NCBI GenBank assembly: GCA_028718575.1
Contig: JAQULN010000032.1
Span: 1-13,376, forward strand
From: Candidatus Krumholzibacteriia bacterium
Lineage (GTDB): Bacteria; Krumholzibacteriota; Krumholzibacteriia; LZORAL124-64-63
Direction of reading: 5' to 3'
Length of the DNA: 13,376 nucleotides
In this document: in pieces, positions 7,236 to 13,376 of the stretch
Position numbering within the stretch: position 1 is the first letter of the stretch
How the letters are laid out: every line of letters starts with the position of its first letter
Position numbers and translations under genes: made by a program
Notes under the pieces: model-generated
The model's database searches: none
The model's input: only the letters and a program-made list of their open reading frames with translations
Told to the model about the DNA's origin: nothing

Positions 7236-7301
7236 GGCTAGCTGACAGGCCGGGCGGGCGGCGTCGCGCAGCGGGACGCCAGCCCGGCCTGTCAGCTAGC
7301 C
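7236..7301. terminator. Large inverted repeat, likely bidirectional terminator between convergent genes
   Basis: Left arm 7236-7255 and right arm 7282-7301 are perfect 20-bp inverted repeats. Inside the 26-nt spacer a further 6-bp stem (GGCGTC 7260-7265 with GACGCC 7275-7280) can form. The right arm contains the last codons and the stop of the MFS gene, so the left arm is an inverted copy of that gene's 3' end. The position between two convergent genes fits a shared terminator. No T-run follows on either strand, so it would be of the U-tract-less kind often proposed in GC-rich genomes. Confidence 0.55.
7253..7271. repeat. 19-bp direct repeat, copy 2 (in the hairpin loop)
   Basis: Identical to 7153-7171. 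Its first three bases belong to the left arm of the large hairpin and the rest occupy the loop, partly in the inner stem. Confidence 0.8.
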
Positions 7302-8848
7302 GCCTTGGATTTGAAATCCCGCCCGATCCAGCCCCTGGCCGCCAGCAGCAGAAGCGTCGACAGCGAAGCCAAGCAGGCGAAGAACAGCCACATCGTTTCC
7401 GGGCTGCGCGGTCCTTCGGCCGGGACGTACTTCTGCATCATCAGACCTGAGTAGAGCGGCACGAGCATCTTGGTCAAGAACCAGGGGAATTGCGCCACGC
7501 CCATATACGCGCCAGTGCGTCCTTCCGGTGCTATCTCTGCGGCATACTGCAAAAAGCGCGGCTGCCACATTGCCTCGCCGACGGTCATGACCAGTAGATA
7601 GCCCAGCAGAGCGGGCAGGCTCGTGCTGATGCCCAGCAGGAACGCCGGCGCCGCCATGATCGCTGTGCCGATGATCATCATGTTGTAGACCTTCTTGCGA
7701 AAGGTCAGCGCCGTGATGATCGGCACGAAGATGAAGATCAGGATCGGGTTCATGTTCGAGAAGACTTCGAAGTTGCGGCTCACGAAGCCGCCCTCGAACG
7801 CCCGCTCGAGGTACTGCGGCAGCACCAGCCAGTTGTACGTAAAGAGCGTCTGGACCGGAATCAGCGCGAAGATGAAATAGAAGAATTTACCGTCGCCGAG
7901 GGGATGATTGGCGAGCCAACGGTAGATTCCATGCCGCCAACTCGAGACCAGTTGCAGGATGATCAAGCCGACGCCGATGACGCCCCACACAATGAGATTC
8001 ACCGGGCGGCCCAGGAAGTAGACGCTGCCTAGCAGCAGGAAAACCGTGATCCACAAGTGCAGCGGCACGCGACGGTCTCGATCGTACTGGATGGCCTGCG
8101 ACGGCGCGGCGGGGGCGCCATCGGCGGCGGCCTTTTGCGTCTCGCGTTCCTGCTCGGCGCTGACAATGGCCTGCTGCTCGACCTTGCGCGTCAGAATCAG
8201 GTAGGTCGCAAGCAGGGCGATCAATGTCAGGCCTGTGTAGATCCAGTAGGAGCCGGTGATGCCGATGGCGCGGCGAATGCCGCTGAACCCGGCCGGCAGA
8301 AAGCCGCCGAGATTCATCAGCGCGTACAACATCGCGTAGCCCATGGCCGCCGTTTTCGGACTGGTGAATTTCCGGATGCCGGCATAGGCGGCGGGCTGGT
8401 ACATCCCATACCCGATCACGACCAACAGGATGCCGCCCATCGTCATCAGATGCAGGGGCGACCACAGGCCGGTTCCGGGAAACACCACCGGCGCGGCCGA
8501 CATCACGACGCGCCCGGCCAACAGGAAACAGAACGCCAGCAGCAGGGTTCGGCGCACGCCCCGGCGATCGGCGATCGTACCCAGAAAGAACATGGAGATG
8601 GTGATGCCCGCCGTCAGGACCATGACCATGTGATGGGAGTGGACGTCCTGATTGGGCAGGCCGCGGAAGATGAAACTCGAGAAGTGCATGGCCAGATAGC
8701 CGAGCATGCCGAAGTAGACCCAACCCTCGAGGAAGTAGGCCAGGTTGATGCCCCAGAGGGCGCGCGGCGCATGGACCAGATCCACGAATGGTTGCGTGAT
8801 CTGCCGCCAGGGGCTTTGGGGCTCGACGGCGTTGGGGGCAGCGGCCAT
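7292..8848 (-). CDS. POT-like major facilitator superfamily transporter
   Basis: This 518-residue polytopic membrane protein is probably an inner-membrane importer of peptides or related solutes. MFS motif A is clear: GTIADRRGVRR (90-100). Several segments recall proton-coupled oligopeptide transporters: MGYAMLYALMNLGGF (169-183), FSNMNPILIFIFVPI (363-377, compare the POT FQSLNP helix) and VGEAMWQP (423-430), where Glu425 matches the conserved POT glutamate. A charged loop (about 221-260) followed by two extra hydrophobic segments (262-280 and 283-302) gives about 14 membrane spans, as in bacterial POTs. In TM1 the ExxER proton-coupling motif is broken: only Glu41 remains, followed by Gly-Trp. 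The start has GGAAGGA 9 bases upstream. It lies 139 bp downstream of ftcD on the same strand. The substrate is unknown. Confidence 0.82.
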   Translation of the reverse strand: MAAAPNAVEPQSPWRQITQPFVDLVHAPRALWGINLAYFLEGWVYFGMLGYLAMHFSSFIFRGLPNQDVHSHHMVMVLTAGITISMFFLGTIADRRGVRRTLLLAFCFLLAGRVVMSAAPVVFPGTGLWSPLHLMTMGGILLVVIGYGMYQPAAYAGIRKFTSPKTAAMGYAMLYALMNLGGFLPAGFSGIRRAIGITGSYWIYTGLTLIALLATYLILTRKVEQQAIVSAEQERETQKAAADGAPAAPSQAIQYDRDRRVPLHLWITVFLLLGSVYFLGRPVNLIVWGVIGVGLIILQLVSSWRHGIYRWLANHPLGDGKFFYFIFALIPVQTLFTYNWLVLPQYLERAFEGGFVSRNFEVFSNMNPILIFIFVPIITALTFRKKVYNMMIIGTAIMAAPAFLLGISTSLPALLGYLLVMTVGEAMWQPRFLQYAAEIAPEGRTGAYMGVAQFPWFLTKMLVPLYSGLMMQKYVPAEGPRSPETMWLFFACLASLSTLLLLAARGWIGRDFKSKAAS

Positions 8849-8987
8849 GACAATGGATCCTTCCGCGAAAGGTCTTCAGGCGAAGCGATTGCACAAGGTA
8901 ACGCCGCGCCGTCGCGAGGGTCAAGAATTCACCCGCAAGAAGCAAATAGCTTCTCCCGGCGCCGAAGGAGGCGGTGCCGCCCGCCTT
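8849..8987. other. Intergenic gap between ftcD and the MFS gene, weak hairpins and weak promoter
   Basis: Read on the minus strand, a GC-rich stretch with a 5-bp stem follows the ftcD stop. Next comes a small hairpin AGAAGC/GCTTCT (8938-8954) with no clear T-run. Then a -35-like TTGACC (8919-8924) is spaced 17 bp from a poor -10 TTACCT (8896-8901). The MFS gene may have its own transcript or be read from ftcD; the sequence does not decide. Confidence 0.35.
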
Positions 8988-10703
8988 TTACAGCGTCGCT
9001 TCGAGCCGGCTGCGGATCGTCCGGCGCGCCGTGTCCGCCTTCTGCTCGCAGGCGGTCATCAACTCGCTCGCCTGCCGGCGGGTTGCGTCCAGGAAGGTCG
9101 GCTCCTCGCTCTGATTCAGGCCGGCCAGCTGCGCCAGATTGATCAACACGTTGTAATAGGCGCCTTCGGCGCCGGCGGCGGCGGTGAGTACGGCGACGCC
9201 GGCATCGGACAAGCTGTTCTGGTTGCCGAGGCGGGCGATCTGTTCGGCCAGGTCCAGCAACGCCGGTACCTTCTGCAGTACGGACAAGGGAATGCGCGTC
9301 GCCCCGCGGGTGGCTGCGGCGATGGCGCGGTCGCGGGCCTGCTGTTGCTCAGGCGTCTGCTTGGGCAGTCCGAAACAGGCCATGACCTTGTTGAAAGCGT
9401 CAGTATCGAGATCGATCGCAGCCAGGAAGAAGTCCTTCAGTTCCTGGGCCTGGTCGGCGATCGCGATGACCTGTTGCTCGACCGCGGCGTATGCCTTCTT
9501 GCCGGCGGTCAAGTTGCCAACCATGGCTACCAGACCGGCTGCCTGGGCGGCGCACAGCGCAGCGACCGAGCCGCCGCCGGGCGCGGGGGAGTCGCTGGAA
9601 AGCTCGTCCACGAACTCGCGGTTCGTCATGCTGACCAGCGGGCCGTCGCCCAGCCCGGCCTGGTACTCGATCACCCGCTCCCGCGGGTCGAACGGACCCA
9701 ACTCCGCCAGGCCGAGGCTCTGGATCGCGGTTTCCAGAAGCTGCCGTTTCGGCACCCCCGTCGACAAGCCAGCCTGGGTCAAGTAATACCGGCCGGCGGC
9801 CAGGAGGTCCTGTTCGGGAATCAGGCCGACCAGTTCGCTGCCGGTGACGCGGACGCCGAGATCGCGAGCGGCGGAGCGGCAGGCTTCAAAGGCTTGGTGC
9901 GGTTTGGTTATCGCCGTATTGACGAGGTTGATCGATACCTGCGCGCGGCCATATTCCGGAATGACCCAACCGACGGCCTTGCAGGCCTCGAGCCGGTACT
10001 TACCCGGCACCAGAACGTTATTGCCCTCGGCGTCCTTGACCAATTTGCCCTGCGCGTTGCGCTGGGCGCGCCCGGCCTCCTTGATCTCCAGGGCGATCTC
10101 GCCGGCCAGCTTCTTCTGGCGCGTATTCAAATTCACGTTGTAGGCGACGAGGAATCCCCGGGCGCCGACATTGATCGCGCCGCAGCGCGCCGTATGATCG
10201 TTCCACTCGTTGGGTCCGAAATCGGGTGCCCAGGCTGCGGTGCCGAGCTTGTTGGCGAGGGATTCATACTCGCCCTTGCGCAGGTCGGCCAGGTTGCGGC
10301 GCTGCGGCTGTGTCGCCGCGGCTTCGTACAAATAAACGGGGAACCCGAGTTCCTCGCCGATGCGCTTGCCCACCCGGCGGGCGATTTCGGCACACTCTTC
10401 CATAGTGACCCCGCGCACGGGCACGAACGGGCAGACATCGGTGCTGCCGTGGCGCGGATGCGCGCCCTTGTGGCGGCGCATATCGATCAGCTCGCCGGCG
10501 CGCTTGACGACGCGGAAGGCCGCTTCAGCGACTCCCGCCGGCGGTCCGATGAACGTGATCACCGTCCGATTGGTGTCGGCGCCCGGGTCGACGTTCAACA
10601 GGCGGACCCCTTCGACTTCGCCGATGACCGCCGTCACGGCGTCGATGACGCCGCGGTCGCGGCCTTCACTGATGTTGGGGACGCACTCGACGAGCTGGTT
10701 CAT
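8988..10703 (-). CDS. ftcD: Bifunctional glutamate formimidoyltransferase / formimidoyltetrahydrofolate cyclodeaminase
   Basis: The enzyme moves the formimino group of N-formimidoglutamate, a histidine breakdown product, to tetrahydrofolate. It then releases ammonia to give methenyl-tetrahydrofolate in the cytoplasm. The product is 571 residues. The transferase half opens with VECVPNISEGRD (5-16) and has GAHPRHGSTDVCPFVPV (80-96), where His82 matches the catalytic His82 of the mammalian enzyme. The C-terminal cyclodeaminase domain starts near 360, with SSDSPAPGGGSVAA (369-382) and DLDTDAFN (431-438). A lysine/glycine-rich insert (about 211-235) lies between them, as I recall from Bacteroidota-type fusions. 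ATG 10703 was chosen over GTG 10712: GAGGTG lies 7 bp upstream and the family motif follows directly. No other hut gene is in view. Confidence 0.96.
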   Translation of the reverse strand: MNQLVECVPNISEGRDRGVIDAVTAVIGEVEGVRLLNVDPGADTNRTVITFIGPPAGVAEAAFRVVKRAGELIDMRRHKGAHPRHGSTDVCPFVPVRGVTMEECAEIARRVGKRIGEELGFPVYLYEAAATQPQRRNLADLRKGEYESLANKLGTAAWAPDFGPNEWNDHTARCGAINVGARGFLVAYNVNLNTRQKKLAGEIALEIKEAGRAQRNAQGKLVKDAEGNNVLVPGKYRLEACKAVGWVIPEYGRAQVSINLVNTAITKPHQAFEACRSAARDLGVRVTGSELVGLIPEQDLLAAGRYYLTQAGLSTGVPKRQLLETAIQSLGLAELGPFDPRERVIEYQAGLGDGPLVSMTNREFVDELSSDSPAPGGGSVAALCAAQAAGLVAMVGNLTAGKKAYAAVEQQVIAIADQAQELKDFFLAAIDLDTDAFNKVMACFGLPKQTPEQQQARDRAIAAATRGATRIPLSVLQKVPALLDLAEQIARLGNQNSLSDAGVAVLTAAAGAEGAYYNVLINLAQLAGLNQSEEPTFLDATRRQASELMTACEQKADTARRTIRSRLEATL

Positions 10704-10902
10704 CCTGCGCACCTCGATGGCTTGGGTTCGCGCGGCCTGGCCCGGTCGGCCCGCAGCGCCCGTTGGGCCAAGTTACACAACCTGAAGCGGTATTTCCAGC
10801 CCGGGGCGGCGGCGTTGCGACTGCGGCATGCAACCTTAACGGTCGTATTTGCGTCCTTGGCGAGTCCGCAGCGTCCGCAACCCACGCAGCGAGGAAGAAG
10901 AC
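10704..10902. other. Divergent intergenic region between ftcD and the RND operon
   Basis: About 200 bp must hold the promoters of both divergent units. The better candidate is for ftcD (10770-10798). For the efflux genes no convincing sigma70 boxes were found. No operator-like palindrome and no adjacent regulator gene were seen. Confidence 0.5.
10770..10798 (-). promoter_or_regulatory. Weak sigma70-like promoter candidate for ftcD
   Basis: On the minus strand TGGAAA (10793-10798) is followed after 17 bp by TAACTT (10770-10775). They match the consensus at 4/6 and 3/6. The 5' leader would be about 60 bases. Confidence 0.25.
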
Positions 10903-12039
10903 ATGCTCCGCAGGCACAAGCGAATCCTGATGCCGGCCGCCGCCCTGGCCGTGGGCCTGGTCGGATGCTTCGTTTTCGCGACCCGGCACAATGACGTCCC
11001 GCTGTTCGGTCTGACCAAAGCGAACGCGGCGCCGGACAGTTCGGCGGCCGCCGCGGAGCCGGACTCCGCGCGAACCCCCGCCGTACCCGTCGAGGTCGCA
11101 ACGGTAGAGCGGCGCGCCGTCGCCGCCTTTCATCGCGCCGCCTCCAGCATCGAAGCGGCGCGCCTGGTCGAGGTGCCCTGCCGCGCCGCCGGGAGTGTAC
11201 GCGCCGTGACGGTCGAGGAAGGCGATTGGGTGGTACGGGATCAGATCCTGGCCGAGTTGGACAACGCGCGGCAGAAACTCGAGCTGCGCCGCGCGGAGCT
11301 GCAACTGGCGGAACAGCGACGCAAGTTGCAGCGGGCCGAGCAGATGGCCGGCGAATCGCTGATCAGCCAGGAGGAATTCGACACCCAGCGTACGGCGTAC
11401 GAACGAACAGAAGCCGAGCGCGACCTGGCGGCGATCAATCTGGCCGAGACCTACGTGAAGGCGCCGTTCGCCGGTCAGCTCACCGCGCGGCACGTGGTCG
11501 CGGGCCAACAAGTCCTCGGCGGCCAGGCGGCGTTCGTCCTGGCCGATTTCGAGCCCCTGCGGGTGCGGGTCCATTTGCCGGAAGCGGTTGCCGCCAAGAT
11601 CGCGATCGGCGAACCCGCTGTGCTGGAGACGGATGCCGCCGCGGGCCAGCTGCAAGCCTGGGTCGAGCGGATCAATCCCGTGGTCGATCCCGGCACGGGC
11701 ACGGTGCAGGTGACGTTGCGCTTGCCCGCCGCCGCCGCGGTCCGCGCGGGCGGTTTCGTCAAGGCGCGGTTGACCACCGACCGCAAACAGGATGTCCTGG
11801 CCGTGCCGAAACTTGCGCTCGTCGACGAGGGCGGCCTGCGCAGCGTCTTCGTGGCGGCGGCGGACACGGTGCGCAAAGTCGAGATCACGACCGGCCTCTA
11901 TGACGACACGCATGTCGAGGTCACCAGCGGCCTGGAGGAGGGTTGGCTGGCGGTGACGTTGGGCCGCGGCGGTCTGCGGACCGGGACCAACATCGAGATC
12001 CTGCCCGACAGCAACCTGACTGAGCTGGCCTCGCGCTAA
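10903..12039 (+). CDS. RND efflux periplasmic adaptor (membrane fusion protein)
   Basis: Adaptors of this family link an inner-membrane RND pump to a TolC-type outer-membrane channel. The product is 378 residues. The N-terminus, MLRRHKRILM followed by a hydrophobic run, ends in LVGC (19-22), so it may be a lipoprotein anchored at Cys22 or simply a membrane anchor, since hydrophobic residues continue. The lipoyl/barrel-sandwich halves are seen at GSVRAVTVEEGDWV (97-110) and YVKAPFAGQLTARHVVAGQQV (184-204), split by a charged coiled-coil hairpin (about 120-175). NPVVDPGTGTVQV (258-270) and VPKLALV (301-307) mark the beta-barrel and membrane-proximal domains. GAGGAAG (10891-10897) supports the ATG at 10903. 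The RND permease follows after 21 bp. Whether the cargo is drugs, metals or lipids cannot be told. Confidence 0.92.
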   Translation: MLRRHKRILMPAAALAVGLVGCFVFATRHNDVPLFGLTKANAAPDSSAAAAEPDSARTPAVPVEVATVERRAVAAFHRAASSIEAARLVEVPCRAAGSVRAVTVEEGDWVVRDQILAELDNARQKLELRRAELQLAEQRRKLQRAEQMAGESLISQEEFDTQRTAYERTEAERDLAAINLAETYVKAPFAGQLTARHVVAGQQVLGGQAAFVLADFEPLRVRVHLPEAVAAKIAIGEPAVLETDAAAGQLQAWVERINPVVDPGTGTVQVTLRLPAAAAVRAGGFVKARLTTDRKQDVLAVPKLALVDEGGLRSVFVAAADTVRKVEITTGLYDDTHVEVTSGLEEGWLAVTLGRGGLRTGTNIEILPDSNLTELASR

Positions 12040-12049
12040 AGAGACGCTC

Positions 12050-12055
12050 AAGGAG
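12050..12055 (+). promoter_or_regulatory. Ribosome binding site supporting a GTG start for the RND permease
   Basis: AAGGAG lies 5 bases before GTG 12061. No ATG nearby gives the expected RND N-terminus. The residues after the GTG (NLVRCAVHRPV) are the normal beginning of the family. Confidence 0.7.
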
Positions 12056-12060
12056 TCGCC

Positions 12061-13376
12061 GTGAACCTTGTCCGCTGCGCGGTGCACCGTCCGGTCACCA
12101 TTTGTATGATCGCGCTGGCCGCCGTCGTGTTCGGTCTGGTCTCGCTACAACGGCTGGACCTGAGCCTCTTGCCGGAAATCCGCTACCCCACGTTGACGGT
12201 CCAGACGGAGCTGACGGGTTCCGCGCCGGTCGATGTCGAGAACCTTGTGACGCGTCCACTGGAGGAAGCAGTCGGCGTGGTCGCGGGACTGCGGCGCATC
12301 CATTCGCTCAGCCAGGCCGGCCTGTCGCAGATCAGCCTCGAGTTCGACTGGGGCACGGCGATGGATCACGCCGGCCTGGATGTGCGCGAGAAACTCGACC
12401 TCGTGCGCTTGCCGGACGACGCCACCGTGCCCGTGGTCTTGAAGTACGATCCGGCGCTCGACCCGGTCTTGCGCATCGGTTTGTGGGGCGATCTGCCGCT
12501 GGCGGTCGTGCGCGCGGCCGCCGAAGACGTGCTCAAGACCGAGATCGAGGCAATCCAGGGCGTCGCCGCCGCGCGGGTGACGGGCGGACTCGAGGAAGAG
12601 ATCCAGATCCTGGTGGACGGCGGGCGGCTGGCGGCGTTCGGGCTGGACATCGGGCAGGTCGAACAAGTGATCGCTCGCCAGAACGTGAACGCTTCGGGAG
12701 GGCGCCTGCAAGATCGCGGCGCCGAATACATCGTGCGGACCCTGCGCCGGATCGACGACCTCGACGATCTCGACCAGGTCACGGTCGGCACGGCCGGCGG
12801 CCGGCCGGTGGCCCTCCGCGAGGTCGCCACGCTCGTGCGCAGCCACAAAGAACGCACCGAGATTACGCACGTCGACGGGCGCGAGAGCGTCGAAATCGCC
12901 GTCTTCAAAGAGGGCGACGCCAACACGGTTGCCACCGCGCGCCGCGTCCGGGCCGCGCTCGCGCAATTGCCAGGGCGGCTGCCCGCCGGCTTGCAGCAAG
13001 CCGTGCTCTTCGACCAGTCCGTCTACATCTCGCAGGCGGTGCGGGAGGTGCGTCGCAACGCACTGATCGGCGGCCTGCTGGCGGTACTGGTTCTGTTCGT
13101 GTTCCTGCGCGATCTGCAGAGCACGCTGGTGATCGGCCTGGCGATTCCGCTCTGCATCGTCGCCACGTTCATTCTGATGCTCTCGCGCGGCGTTTCGCTC
13201 AATGTCATGAGCCTGGGCGGCTTGGCGCTGGGCGTCGGCATGCTGGTAGACAACTCCATCGTGGTGCTCGAAGCGATCAAACGCCGCCGCGAGGAAGCGG
13301 GCCCGCGCGCCGATCCGCACGCGACCGCGATCGCTGGCGCGGTCGAAGTCGCCGCGGCGGTGACGGCCTCGACCTT
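12061..13376 (+). CDS. RND efflux permease (AcrB/MdtB-like superfamily), 3' end cut by window
   Basis: RND permeases are trimeric inner-membrane proton antiporters that pump substrates from the periplasm or membrane through the adaptor to an outer-membrane channel. The frame has no stop up to the window end: 438 complete codons of an expected thousand or so. The start is typical: AVHRPV (7-12), TM1 (about 13-30), then the porter domain with RPLEEAVGVV (68-77). TM2-TM4 follow: NALIGGLLAVLVLFVFLRD (333-351), then LAIPLCIVATF (360-370), then LALGVGMLVDNSIVV (388-402). In TM4 Asp397 matches AcrB Asp407, while Asn398 stands where AcrB has Asp408. The VDNSIVV form is common in a subfamily that includes Bacillus SwrC, so it is probably functional. 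It is in an operon with the adaptor. Confidence 0.93.
   Translation, partial: MNLVRCAVHRPVTICMIALAAVVFGLVSLQRLDLSLLPEIRYPTLTVQTELTGSAPVDVENLVTRPLEEAVGVVAGLRRIHSLSQAGLSQISLEFDWGTAMDHAGLDVREKLDLVRLPDDATVPVVLKYDPALDPVLRIGLWGDLPLAVVRAAAEDVLKTEIEAIQGVAAARVTGGLEEEIQILVDGGRLAAFGLDIGQVEQVIARQNVNASGGRLQDRGAEYIVRTLRRIDDLDDLDQVTVGTAGGRPVALREVATLVRSHKERTEITHVDGRESVEIAVFKEGDANTVATARRVRAALAQLPGRLPAGLQQAVLFDQSVYISQAVREVRRNALIGGLLAVLVLFVFLRDLQSTLVIGLAIPLCIVATFILMLSRGVSLNVMSLGGLALGVGMLVDNSIVVLEAIKRRREEAGPRADPHATAIAGAVEVAAAVTAST

Noticed and set aside
7153..7301. Repeats and hairpin considered as a CRISPR array or insertion-sequence end
   Set aside because: There are only two direct copies 100 bp apart, with no cas genes, no transposase and no target-site duplication.
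8938..8954. Small hairpin (AGAAGC/GCTTCT) considered as an ftcD terminator
   Set aside because: It has only a 6-bp stem and no T-run on the minus strand. It is too weak to call as a separate terminator, and is noted only in the gap description.
8745..10994. Very long plus-strand open frame (749 codons) opposite the start of the MFS gene and all of ftcD
   Set aside because: It is antisense to two genes with unmistakable family motifs, has no recognisable domain, and is expected from GC-rich codon bias at third positions.
12145..13320. Minus-strand open frame of 391 codons at the window end
   Set aside because: It is antisense to the RND permease, whose motifs are unambiguous. The frame is open only because of GC bias.

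Overview
The window is GC-rich, tightly packed bacterial DNA, with nine protein genes and almost no spare sequence. Two lipobox-type signal sequences, a tripartite RND efflux pair and a Wzz/GumC-type polysaccharide co-polymerase point to a Gram-negative cell envelope. The fused bifunctional formimidoyltransferase-cyclodeaminase, with a long lysine/glycine-rich insert between its formimidoyltransferase and cyclodeaminase parts, resembles from memory the form found in Bacteroidota and related lineages. A high-GC relative of the FCB group is therefore my best guess, but this is inference and no rRNA marker is present.

Layout. (1) 2-3590, plus strand: the 3' part of an NDP-forming acyl-CoA synthetase with the unusual order ATP-grasp then CoA-binding, followed 19 bp later by a full-length SppA signal peptide peptidase. 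(2) 3566-4519, minus strand, converging on and overlapping sppA by 25 bp: a predicted lipoprotein with a metzincin-like zinc-protease motif. (3) 4520-4767: a divergent control region with a candidate promoter and a perfect 16-bp palindrome. (4) 4768-7085, plus strand: a two-gene unit of a polysaccharide co-polymerase with three membrane segments and a separate tyrosine-kinase-like ATPase (BY-kinase). (5) 7084-7301: a structured convergent intergenic region with a 20-bp perfect inverted repeat and a 19-bp direct repeat spaced exactly 100 bp. (6) 7292-10703, minus strand: ftcD, then 139 bp downstream a POT-like (peptide transporter-like) MFS permease. (7) 10903-13376, plus strand: an RND periplasmic adaptor and the first 438 codons of its RND permease, cut by the window end.

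How the genes fit together. The co-polymerase and BY-kinase should together control the length or export of a surface polysaccharide, but no glycosyltransferase, Wzx or Wzy lies beside them. FtcD performs the folate-linked end of histidine (formimidoglutamate) breakdown; the adjacent POT-like carrier might supply peptides or amino acids, which is inference. The RND pair is a standard efflux unit whose outer-membrane channel is not in view. SppA and the lipoprotein protease are both envelope proteolysis candidates but are transcribed towards each other. No tRNA, rRNA, CRISPR array, insertion sequence or phage gene is visible. I did not find a clearly new multi-gene system. The least ordinary items are the divergent metzincin-like lipoprotein, the three-TM co-polymerase with split kinase, the permuted acyl-CoA synthetase and the structured 7084-7301 intergenic region.
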